Shown piece after piece: positions 18,077-25,906 of a stretch of DNA of 64,000 nucleotides. Made by a program: the position numbers and the translations under genes. The notes below the pieces were generated by a model. That model had not been told where the DNA came from and made no database searches. It saw only the letters and a program-made list of their open reading frames with translations. Each line of letters begins with the position of its first letter. Position 1 is the stretch's first letter. The DNA is from Malaciobacter mytili LMG 24559 (GTDB taxonomy: Bacteria; Campylobacterota; Campylobacteria; Campylobacterales; Arcobacteraceae): positions 1,798,001 to 1,862,000 of the forward strand of contig NZ_CP031219.1 of assembly GCF_003346775.1 (NCBI RefSeq). The letters run 5' to 3'.

Positions 18077-18961
18077 ATGACACTACAAAAAAAGGCTACG
18101 CTTATTTCTTCAAGCGTAGCTGCACTTTTAACACTAATCAAATTAATTATTGGTATTGCTAGTGGTTCAGTGGCAGTTTTGGCTTCTGCTATTGATTCTA
18201 TTTTAGATATGTTTGTATCTATCTTTAACTATTTTGCTATTTCAAATGCTGAAAAACCAGCTGATAAAACATTTAATTATGGAAGAGGAAAGATTGAGGC
18301 ATTAGCTTCTGTAATTGAAGGAACTATTATTACAATTTCAGGGCTGTTTTTATTATATCAAGCAGTAAAAAAAGCTCTTACAAATGAAGTATCACAATAT
18401 TTAGATATTTCATTAATGGTAATGGGTATCTCTTTAGTTATTACTATTTCATTAGTTTTATATTTAAATTATGTGGCTAAAAAAACAAATAGTATGGTTA
18501 TAAAAGCTGATGCACTACATTATAAAACAGATGTATATACAAATATTGCTGTTTTAATTTCACTTGTATTAGTAAATCTTACAGGATATGAAATAGTTGA
18601 TATAATAGTTGGTGGGTTTATTGCTTTATTTATTATTTATTCAGCATATGAGCTTATAAGAGATGGTATTTTAATACTATTAGATAGAGCTGTTGAAGAT
18701 GAAATAGTTTTAAAAATTGAAAAAATAATTAATTCAAATGAAAGAATAAATACCTATCATTTATTAAAAACAAGAGAAGCTGCAAATCAAACTTTTGTAG
18801 AAGTACATTTAGTATTTGATTGTCTAATTACACTTATGGAAGCACATAAAGTAAGTGATAAAATAGAAAATGAAATAAAAAAACTAGATGAAAAAAGAGA
18901 CTGGGTTATAAATATTCATATGGATCCATATGATGATTTTAAATTAAATAAGGAGAAATAG
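18077..18961 (+). CDS. Cation diffusion facilitator family transporter (FieF-like)
   Basis: 294 residues with six membrane segments in the first 200. The transport-site motifs are ASAIDSILDMFVS (D in helix 2, about residues 38-43) and ADALHYKTDVYTNI (H/D in helix 5, about 150-158). A C-terminal cytoplasmic metal-sensing domain contains VHLVFDCLITLMEAH and VINIHMDPYDD. It exports divalent metals such as Fe, Zn or Mn in exchange for protons. The stop overlaps the next start by one base. Confidence 0.93.
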   Translation: MTLQKKATLISSSVAALLTLIKLIIGIASGSVAVLASAIDSILDMFVSIFNYFAISNAEKPADKTFNYGRGKIEALASVIEGTIITISGLFLLYQAVKKALTNEVSQYLDISLMVMGISLVITISLVLYLNYVAKKTNSMVIKADALHYKTDVYTNIAVLISLVLVNLTGYEIVDIIVGGFIALFIIYSAYELIRDGILILLDRAVEDEIVLKIEKIINSNERINTYHLLKTREAANQTFVEVHLVFDCLITLMEAHKVSDKIENEIKKLDEKRDWVINIHMDPYDDFKLNKEK

Positions 18962-19389
18962 TGAAAAAGATCTTACTTTCAATAATGATTATGTTTTCAA
19001 CTATTTTTGCTGTAGATTTTAGTCAAGACACTTTATACAAAGCTGATATTGACTCACAAACAGCCTACAATTTACAGCAAAAAGGTGCAATTTTAATTGA
19101 TGTTCGAACAAAAAGAGAGTTTGAATTTGCACATCCAAAAGATGCAATAAATATTCCAATTTTTTATGAAAAATTTGGACAAAGAGTTTTAAATAAAGAT
19201 TTTGTGGAACAAGTAGATTATTTAGTTAAATCAAATATGGAAAAAGAAATAATCTTAATTTGTAGAAGTGGTTCTAGAACTAAATTTGCTGCTAATATTT
19301 TAGGTCAAGAAGGCTTTTCAAATATATATAATATAAAAAATGGTTTTGCTTATGACTGGAGCAAAACACAACTACCTATTTCAAAATAA
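18961..19389 (+). CDS. Periplasmic rhodanese-like protein, GTG start
   Basis: 142 residues: a signal peptide (KKILLSIMIMFSTIFAVDF), then a single rhodanese domain with LIDVRTKREFEFAHPKDAIN and the active-site loop ICRSGSRT (Cys about 101). The Cys is present, so sulfur transfer is feasible, probably in the periplasm. The GTG at 18961 shares its G with the TAG of the preceding gene, and an AAGGAGAA ribosome site is well placed. It closes the aspC-CDF-rhodanese operon, with a terminator just after. Confidence 0.9.
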   Translation: MKKILLSIMIMFSTIFAVDFSQDTLYKADIDSQTAYNLQQKGAILIDVRTKREFEFAHPKDAINIPIFYEKFGQRVLNKDFVEQVDYLVKSNMEKEIILICRSGSRTKFAANILGQEGFSNIYNIKNGFAYDWSKTQLPISK

Positions 19390-19415
19390 AAGCAAGCCAT
19401 AAGGCCTGCTTTTTT
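19389..19415. terminator. Terminator after the rhodanese gene
   Basis: AGCAAGCC pairs with GGCCTGCT (one mismatch) around ATAA, flanked by A4 and a T6 run. It lies between convergent coding stretches. Confidence 0.8.
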
Positions 19416-19919
19416 ATGCTACTTGCCAAGTATTTGATACAAGATTAATAAGCTCACTATTATTTGTAACCTCTCGACGATTTGTTATATCAATACCATT
19501 ATTATTGGCAAAAGAAGTCATATTTTGAATAAGTACTTCAATATCGCTATTTGTCAAATAGTTTCCATTTGATAATTCAAATCTTTCAATACGATTTTCA
19601 GATATTTTTTGATTTTTAACTATTATTCTATCCCAAGAATTATTAATTATTAAATCATTGTCATTCCAATGAAATATGATATTTTCATGCTTTACAGTAT
19701 TTCCAAATAAAATTTTATCATTACCACTACTGTCAAAGATAGTATCTCTATCATCCCATCTTTCAAAGATATATGTATCATTTCCTTCTCCACCAGTTAC
19801 AATATCATTTCCTGTACGAACTCTTGTTAATGAAGTTGAAATTACATCATCATTTGAAGTATCCATTATCTATCTTATTTCTTCTTGATTAAGTGTTGTT
19901 CCATTATCAATAATATTTT
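19414..19919 (-). pseudogene. Decayed C-terminal fragment of an RTX-type (haemolysin-like) calcium-binding protein
   Basis: The intact stretch 19414-19866 (150 codons) encodes SLTRVRTGNDIVTGGEGNDTY, a single clear RTX nonapeptide region (GGEGND-Y-F), and a beta-rich part with NNSWDRIIVKNQ, typical of the terminal haemolysin-related repeats. In the same frame upstream there is DNGTTLNQEEIR, the start of a haemolysin-type calcium-binding related domain, interrupted by TAG (about 19875) and preceded by TAA. A working RTX protein has many such repeats plus an N-terminal domain, so this is the remnant of a larger gene. The ATG at 19866 has no clear ribosome site. Its C-terminus may be the old secretion signal. 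Confidence 0.7.
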
Positions 19920-20024
19920 AGAATTCATATTTACAACTTTTTGTTTAAATTCTATTGAAATAAATTTTAAAGAATAATAAAATAAAATATTTGATTATTT
20001 AATATAGGATTGTTTAGTATTAGT

Positions 20025-20051
20025 AAAGTAGGAGAAATTCTCCTACTTTAT
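20025..20051. terminator. Hairpin overlapping the metE stop
   Basis: TAAAGTAGGAGAA pairs perfectly with TTCTCCTACTTTA with a minimal loop. It overlaps the last base of metE and probably ends its transcript, although the T run is short. Confidence 0.6.
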
Positions 20052-22315
20052 TAGCTATTTCTAACAATATTAACCGCTTTTACTAAGTTTTCTAAACTTA
20101 ATTTAACTTCTGGCCATTTTCTAGTTTTTAAGCCACAATCTGGATTTATCCATAATTGCTCTTTTGGTAGAACTTCAAGTAAAGCTTTTATTTGTTCAAC
20201 CATCTCTTCTACACTAGGAACTCTAGGAGAGTGAATATCATAAATCCCAGGCCCTACTTCTTGCTTATATCCTACTTCTTTAAAAATTTTTAAAAGTCTA
20301 TTTCCACTTCTTGCAGTTTCAATAGAAATAACATCAGCATCCATAGCTTCAATAGTTTTTATAATATCATTAAACTCACTATAACACATATGTGTATGTA
20401 TTTGAGTATCAATTTTTGCACTACTAACACTTAATCTAAAATTTTCAACTGCCCATTTTTCATATATTTTAATATTTTCTTTTCTTAAAGGGTATCCTTC
20501 TTTAAATGCAGCTTCATCAACTTGAATCATCTTAATACCTGCATTTTGTAAATCATCAACCTCTTTTGATATTGCTAATGCTATTTGTTTAGCAACTTCA
20601 TTTCTTGGTTTATCATCTCTAACAAAAGACCAATTTAATATTGTAACTGGTCCTGTTAGCATCCCTTTTACTACTTTAGAAGTTTTGCTTTGAGCAAAAG
20701 TTAGCCATTGTACACTCATAGGTTTTTGCCTACTTACATCACCAAAAATAAGAGGTGGTTTTACACATCTACTTCCATAAGATTGCACCCAAGCATTTTT
20801 TGTAAAGGCAAAACCTTCAAGTAATTCTCCAAAATATTCCACCATATCATTTCTTTCTGGCTCACCATGAACTAATACATCTAAACCAATACTCTCTTGA
20901 AAAGCTATACAATCACTTATATACTCTTTGATTTTTTCTTCATAAACTTCTTTTGAGATTATATTATTTTTAAAATCTCTTCTTACTTGGCGAATTTCTG
21001 CTGTTTGAGGAAAAGAACCAATAGTTGTAGTAGCTAAATTTTCATATTTGAAAAACTCTCTTTGAGCTTTGATTCTTTTTTCAAATTTCTCTTCTCTTTG
21101 TAATTTTGTAAGAGTTTTTAACTCCTCTTGCACAGTTTTATTATGAATTTTTAAAGAGTTTTTTCGTTTTTCATTGTCCTCTTCATTTCTTTTTATATAA
21201 GCTTTATCTTCTAAAGATAATTCTTCTTTAAAAAATATTTTTGAAACTATTTTTAACTCTTCAAGTTTTTCTCTTGCAAAACTTAGCCAAGATTTTATCT
21301 CTTTATCTAAAGCTGTTTCATACTCCAAAGAAAAAGGAACATGCAATAAAGAGCAAGAAGTAGATACTAAAATATTGTTTTTATCAATTGTAGTTGCTAT
21401 TTTTTCTAAAAGTTCTACTTTTTTTCTTAGATTACTTTTCCAAATATTTCTTCCATCAATAATTCCTGCTATTAAAACTTTATTTGAAGTTTTTATCTCT
21501 TCTAAAACTTCAAAATTTTTCTCACCATAAATAAAGTCTAAGCCTATTGCCCAAATTGGAGTATTTACTAAAATTTTTGTTGCTTCATTTGAATGTTCAA
21601 AATAAGTTATCACTGCTATTTTTACTTTAGAAGATATTGAAGCTAATTTTTCATAAGTTGGCTTTAGTAAAGATAAAAGTTTTGGTTCTACATCTTTTAC
21701 AAAAATTGGCTCTTCTAGTTGTAAAATTATCTCTTCATCTAAAGTGCTTATTTCTTCTAAAAGCTTTGCATACTCTTCTACAAGTCTATTAATATGCATA
21801 AAAACATCACTATTATCTACAGTTTTTGATAAAGCCAAATATGTTATTGGCCCTATTAAATTGATTTTTGGTGTTATTCCTAACTCTTTAGCCTCTTTAT
21901 ATTCTTGTATAATTTTTTTACTATTTAAAGTAAAATTACTCTGTTTTGAAAGTTCAGGAACAATATAGTGATAATTTGTATTAAACCATTTTGTCATTTG
22001 CATAGCAACAGCCTCTTTTGTTCCCCTTGCCATTGCAAAATATAATTCTTCATCTTTTAAATGCTGAAATCTTTTTGGTATTGCTCCAAATAAAATTGTA
22101 GTATCTAACATATTGTCATAATATGAAAAATCATTTGAAGAGATATATTGAACCTTTGTACTTTTTTGATAAGCCCAATGTCTTTTTTTTAACTCTTTTG
22201 ATACAAATTCAACTTCTAAGAAGTCAATTTCACCCAACCAATACTGCTCTAAAACTTTTTTAAGTTCTCTTTTTTCTCCAATTCTTGGAAATCCTATTAC
22301 ATAATTTTTAGACAT
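20051..22315 (-). CDS. metE: Cobalamin-independent methionine synthase
   Basis: 754 residues, the standard MetE length with the duplicated barrel. It has IGFPRIGEKRELK at the N-terminus, ATTTIGSFPQTAEIR (about 423) starting the catalytic half, MLTGPVTILNWSF (about 558), and the zinc-site pieces HTHMCYSEF (about 640) and WINPDCGLKTRKW (about 723). It methylates homocysteine with 5-methyltetrahydrofolate-triglutamate. It sits 60 bases after an orphan gene on the same strand and may be cotranscribed with it. No cobalamin or SAM riboswitch was recognised. Confidence 0.97.
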   Translation of the reverse strand: MSKNYVIGFPRIGEKRELKKVLEQYWLGEIDFLEVEFVSKELKKRHWAYQKSTKVQYISSNDFSYYDNMLDTTILFGAIPKRFQHLKDEELYFAMARGTKEAVAMQMTKWFNTNYHYIVPELSKQSNFTLNSKKIIQEYKEAKELGITPKINLIGPITYLALSKTVDNSDVFMHINRLVEEYAKLLEEISTLDEEIILQLEEPIFVKDVEPKLLSLLKPTYEKLASISSKVKIAVITYFEHSNEATKILVNTPIWAIGLDFIYGEKNFEVLEEIKTSNKVLIAGIIDGRNIWKSNLRKKVELLEKIATTIDKNNILVSTSCSLLHVPFSLEYETALDKEIKSWLSFAREKLEELKIVSKIFFKEELSLEDKAYIKRNEEDNEKRKNSLKIHNKTVQEELKTLTKLQREEKFEKRIKAQREFFKYENLATTTIGSFPQTAEIRQVRRDFKNNIISKEVYEEKIKEYISDCIAFQESIGLDVLVHGEPERNDMVEYFGELLEGFAFTKNAWVQSYGSRCVKPPLIFGDVSRQKPMSVQWLTFAQSKTSKVVKGMLTGPVTILNWSFVRDDKPRNEVAKQIALAISKEVDDLQNAGIKMIQVDEAAFKEGYPLRKENIKIYEKWAVENFRLSVSSAKIDTQIHTHMCYSEFNDIIKTIEAMDADVISIETARSGNRLLKIFKEVGYKQEVGPGIYDIHSPRVPSVEEMVEQIKALLEVLPKEQLWINPDCGLKTRKWPEVKLSLENLVKAVNIVRNS

Positions 22316-22375
22316 TACTCTATCCTTTTGTATTTTAATAATTTGTATGATTTTTATAGTTTTATTTATGGAAAA

Positions 22376-22711
22376 TTAAAATAGTGGGGGATGAGTTCCT
22401 GTTCTTCTAAAGGCAAAGAAAGTACAATAGAAGGGACATCTTGGAATAAATTTAAATAGTGCGACTGCTAAACGTGTCTTTCTTCTAAAGACACAATCAC
22501 AATGACAAGGTTTATTTGAAATTAAAGTAATAAGTGTTTCTTGTAAAAGTGTGGGAGGATCTTCCTCTTTTGCTTCTTCTTCATTACTAAAATTAAAATT
22601 TATGTGAGTTTTATATATAGTAGCAGCACTATGTAATTTTGGTGCAACAGCATATGCTAAAATTGAAGATAATGAAAAATATCTTTTACCAAAACCACGA
22701 GGTGTTCTCAC
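22376..22711 (-). CDS. Orphan Cys-containing protein upstream of metE, GTG start
   Basis: 111 residues starting at GTG, with a good ribosome site (TAGGAG, 7 bases before). The N-terminal part (TPRGFGKRYFSLSSILAYAV) is basic, then there is an acidic segment (NEEEAKEEDPP). The tail carries five cysteines: CHCDC (about 69-73) plus RCPFYC (about 91-96). Codon choice in the first two thirds matches real genes here. No family recognised; the cysteines could bind a metal. A TATAAT -10 box on the - strand lies at 22739-22744. It may be a small leader gene of metE. Confidence 0.6.
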   Translation of the reverse strand: MRTPRGFGKRYFSLSSILAYAVAPKLHSAATIYKTHINFNFSNEEEAKEEDPPTLLQETLITLISNKPCHCDCVFRRKTRLAVALFKFIPRCPFYCTFFAFRRTGTHPPLF

Positions 22712-22738
22712 AATACTACTCCTATTAAAATTTTAAGG

Positions 22739-22744
22739 ATTATA
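22739..22744 (-). promoter_or_regulatory. Probable -10 box for the orphan gene-metE transcript
   Basis: On the - strand the sequence TTAGTTATAATCC has a perfect TATAAT about 28 bases before the GTG start of the orphan gene and just after the lpdA terminator. No convincing -35 box is visible, which is usual for Campylobacterota sigma-70 promoters. Confidence 0.5.
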
Positions 22745-22788
22745 ACTAAAAAAAATTAAAAATATAAAGATTATTTATGTTTTTTTAC

Positions 22789-22816
22789 AAAAAAGAGTAA
22801 TTATTTACTCTTTTTT
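22789..22816. terminator. Terminator at the end of the pyruvate dehydrogenase operon
   Basis: AAAAAAGAGTAA pairs perfectly with TTACTCTTTTTT around a 4-base loop, overlapping the lpdA stop. It is a strong intrinsic terminator on the - strand. Confidence 0.85.
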
Positions 22817-24231
22817 GCTTTTGCATTTGGAAGATCTGTAATAGTACCTTCATAAATCTCTGCTGCCATTCCAACAGATTCATGTAATGTAGGATGTGCA
22901 TGAATTGTAAGAGCAATATCTTCTGCATCACAATCCATCTCTAAAGCAAGTGTAATTTCACCTAATAACTCCCCTGCATTATCTCCAACTAAAGCTCCAC
23001 CTATTAAAGTATGGTCTTCTTTTTTGAAAATTAATTTAGTCATTCCATTTTCACTTACATCACTTGCAAGTGCTCTTCCTGAAGCAGACCAAGGGAAAGT
23101 TGCCACTTCATAATCAATTCCAGCTTCTTTAGCTTCTTTTTCAGTCATACCAACCCAAGCAATTTCTGGGAAGGTATAAGCAATAGAAGGGATAACTTTT
23201 GGTTCAAAATAGTGTTTTTTACCAGCAATTACTTCTGCTGCCACATGGGCTTCATGTACACCTTTATGAGCTAGCATTGGTTGCCCAACAATATCCCCAA
23301 CTGCAAAGATATTATCTACATTTGTTCTCATTTGTTTATCAACTTCAATAATTCCCCAATTATTAACATTTACGCCAGCATTTTCTAAACCTAAAAGTTT
23401 ACCATTTGCTGCTCTCCCAATTGCTACTAAAACAGCATCATAAACAACAGGTTCAGTTGAAACACCCTCACCTTCCATAGATACATAAATTCCATCTTCT
23501 TTTGCTTCAACTTTAGTAACTTTAGTATTTAACATAATATTAAATCTATCTTTATTTGCTTTTGTATAAGCTTTGATTACATCTTTATCAGCAACAGGAA
23601 CCAATTGATCTTGCATTTCAACCACATCTATAGTTGAACCTAGTTTTTGATAAACTGTTCCCATTTCAAGCCCAATAATACCACCACCCATAATTAGTAG
23701 TTTTTTTGGAACTTCTTTTAGTCTTAAAGCATCAGTTGAATCCCAAATTCTAGGGTCATGATGAGGAATAAAAGGTAATTCTATTGGTCTTGAACCAGCT
23801 GCAATAATTGCATTGTCAAAATTTACAATAGTCTCTTCTTGCTCATTTTTAACAACTACACTATTTTTATTTAAAAAAGTAGCAACACCTTGAACTACTT
23901 TTACTTTTCTCATCTTAGCCATTGCACCTAAACCGTCAGTTAGTTTTTTAACTACACCGTTTTTATAATCTGCAATTTTTGCTAAATCAATTTGTGGTTT
24001 TGAAAAAACAACCCCATGATGAGAGATATGTTCACTCTCTTCAATAACTTTTGCCACATGTAAAAGAGCTTTTGAAGGAATACATCCAACATTTAAACAT
24101 ACACCACCTAAAGTATTGTGTTTTTCAACTAATACTACTTCAAACCCTAAATCTGCACTTCTAAAAGCAGCAGAGTACCCAGCAGGCCCTGCTCCTATAA
24201 CTAAAACTTGTGCTTTAATCTCATTACTCAT
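22801..24231 (-). CDS. lpdA: Dihydrolipoyl dehydrogenase (E3)
   Basis: 476 residues. FAD site VIGAGPAGYSAAF, redox-active disulfide GGVCLNVGCIPSKALLH (Cys about 44 and 49), NAD site IMGGGIIGLEMGTVYQ (about 182), and the C-terminal catalytic HAHPTLHES (His/Glu about 449-454). It re-oxidises dihydrolipoamide of the E2 subunit with NAD+. Third gene of the aceE-aceF-lpdA operon, 10 bases after aceF. There is no fused lipoyl domain, unlike some E3 proteins. Confidence 0.97.
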   Translation of the reverse strand: MSNEIKAQVLVIGAGPAGYSAAFRSADLGFEVVLVEKHNTLGGVCLNVGCIPSKALLHVAKVIEESEHISHHGVVFSKPQIDLAKIADYKNGVVKKLTDGLGAMAKMRKVKVVQGVATFLNKNSVVVKNEQEETIVNFDNAIIAAGSRPIELPFIPHHDPRIWDSTDALRLKEVPKKLLIMGGGIIGLEMGTVYQKLGSTIDVVEMQDQLVPVADKDVIKAYTKANKDRFNIMLNTKVTKVEAKEDGIYVSMEGEGVSTEPVVYDAVLVAIGRAANGKLLGLENAGVNVNNWGIIEVDKQMRTNVDNIFAVGDIVGQPMLAHKGVHEAHVAAEVIAGKKHYFEPKVIPSIAYTFPEIAWVGMTEKEAKEAGIDYEVATFPWSASGRALASDVSENGMTKLIFKKEDHTLIGGALVGDNAGELLGEITLALEMDCDAEDIALTIHAHPTLHESVGMAAEIYEGTITDLPNAKAKKSK

Positions 24232-24241
24232 AATTTACCTC

Positions 24242-25897
24242 TTATAAAAGCAATAATCTAATATCGCTTAATAATGTTGCTAATGTTGTTGTAAACCTTG
24301 CTGCCTCTGCTCCATCAATAACCCTATGGTCATAAGATAATGATAATGGAAGCATTAATCTTGGTTCAAATTTCTCACCATCCCATTTTGGTTTTATTTC
24401 AGATTTAGATAATCCTAAAATAGCAACTTCTGGCGCATTAATAATTGGAGTAAATTTAGTTCCTCCTATACCACCAAGACTTGAGATTGTAAAACAAGCA
24501 CCTTGCATATCTTCAAGTTTTAATTTTCCATCTCTTGCTTTTAGTGAAATCTCTTTTAATTCAGTTGATAACTCTTCAAAACCTTTTTTATCCACATTTT
24601 TAATAACAGGAACAACTAAACCATTTGGTGTATCAACTGCAACTGCAATATTGATATATTTTTTATAAATAATACTTTGTCCATCTGCACTTAATGATGA
24701 ATTAAAGTTTGGATGTATTTGTAAAGCTTTTGCAACTGCTTTTAAAGCAAATACAAGTGGAGAAATTTTCACATCACTATTTTTCTTAGCAAAAACTGTA
24801 TTTTGAGTTTTTCTAAACTCTTCAAGTTCTGTAATATCTGCTTCATCAAATTGAGTAACATGAGGTATTCCAACCCAGTTTCTATGTAAACTTGGACCTG
24901 ATATTTTTTGAATTCTACTTAATTCAACAGTTTCTATTTCTCCAAATTTAGAAAAATCAATTGGTTTTAATTCAGGTAAATTAAATCCAAGAGAAGTACC
25001 ATTTGAAGCTTGTGCAGCTGCTGGTTTTGAAAGTTGTTCTTTTATAAATAGTCTAACATCTTCTTTTAAGATTCTATTTTTTCTACCACTTCCTTTTACT
25101 TTAGCTAAATCAACACCAAACTCCCTTGCAATTCTTCTAACAGAAGGAGAAGCATAAACTTTTGAAGAAGCTGAAAACTCTTCATTGCTAACTTCAACAA
25201 CTTTTGATTCCACTTTTTCTTCTACTTGTTCTTCTACTTTTAAAGAAGGGGCAGGCGTTTGTGCTTTAATTGTAGGTGCAACTTTAGTTTCAACTGCAAC
25301 TTGTTTTTCAATTTTTGCTATTAAAGCTCCACTTTTTACTTTATCACCAGCATTAACTAAAAGTTCTTTTACTTTTCCATTAAAAGGTGCAGGAACATCC
25401 ATTGTAGCTTTTTCTGTTTCTAAAGTGATAAGTCCATCTTCTTCATTTACCTCATCACCAACACTTACAATAATTTCAATAACATCAACTTCACCATCTT
25501 GTCCTAAATCAGGTACAAAAACATCTTCAATTTGTGTTACTAACTCTTGAGAAGCTGTTTTTTCAACTTCAACAGTTTCTTCTTTAACTTCTTGTTTTTC
25601 TACTGGCGCTTCTACTTCTTTTACTTCTTCTTTTGTTTCAACAGCAGGTGCTTCTTCTGCCCCTGCTTTTTTCATAGTACAAACTACTGTACCTTCTGTA
25701 ATTTTATCACCAGCTTTAACATTTAATGACTCAATAGTTCCAGAAAAACTTGCTGGAATATCCATAGAGGCTTTTTCTGTTTCAACTACGATTATTGCCT
25801 CTTCTTCTTCAATAAAATCACCAACATTTACACAAATTTCTATAACTTCTACTGCATCTCCACCAACATCAGGTAGTTTGATTTCTTCTATACTCAT
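24242..25897 (-). CDS. aceF: Dihydrolipoyllysine acetyltransferase (E2 of pyruvate dehydrogenase)
   Basis: 551 residues. Two lipoyl domains, with lipoylation lysines in ETEKASMDIPA (Lys about 42) and ETEKATMDVPA (Lys about 159), are separated by an acidic E/V/K-rich linker. Then comes a peripheral subunit-binding domain (SPSVRRIAREFGVD, with GSGRKNRILKEDV, about 250-280) and a catalytic domain ending with SYDHRVIDGAEAARF (catalytic His about 521). It moves the acetyl group to CoA. It needs lipoylation by the LplA/LipA enzymes encoded across the divergent region. Confidence 0.97.
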   Translation of the reverse strand: MSIEEIKLPDVGGDAVEVIEICVNVGDFIEEEEAIIVVETEKASMDIPASFSGTIESLNVKAGDKITEGTVVCTMKKAGAEEAPAVETKEEVKEVEAPVEKQEVKEETVEVEKTASQELVTQIEDVFVPDLGQDGEVDVIEIIVSVGDEVNEEDGLITLETEKATMDVPAPFNGKVKELLVNAGDKVKSGALIAKIEKQVAVETKVAPTIKAQTPAPSLKVEEQVEEKVESKVVEVSNEEFSASSKVYASPSVRRIAREFGVDLAKVKGSGRKNRILKEDVRLFIKEQLSKPAAAQASNGTSLGFNLPELKPIDFSKFGEIETVELSRIQKISGPSLHRNWVGIPHVTQFDEADITELEEFRKTQNTVFAKKNSDVKISPLVFALKAVAKALQIHPNFNSSLSADGQSIIYKKYINIAVAVDTPNGLVVPVIKNVDKKGFEELSTELKEISLKARDGKLKLEDMQGACFTISSLGGIGGTKFTPIINAPEVAILGLSKSEIKPKWDGEKFEPRLMLPLSLSYDHRVIDGAEAARFTTTLATLLSDIRLLLL

Positions 25898-25906
25898 TAT
25901 TTCACC

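Noticed and set aside
25185-25550. 121-codon open frame on the + strand inside aceF
   Set aside because: It is the antisense shadow of the repetitive E/V/K-rich linker and lipoyl domains of aceF, which explains its Ser/Thr-rich product.
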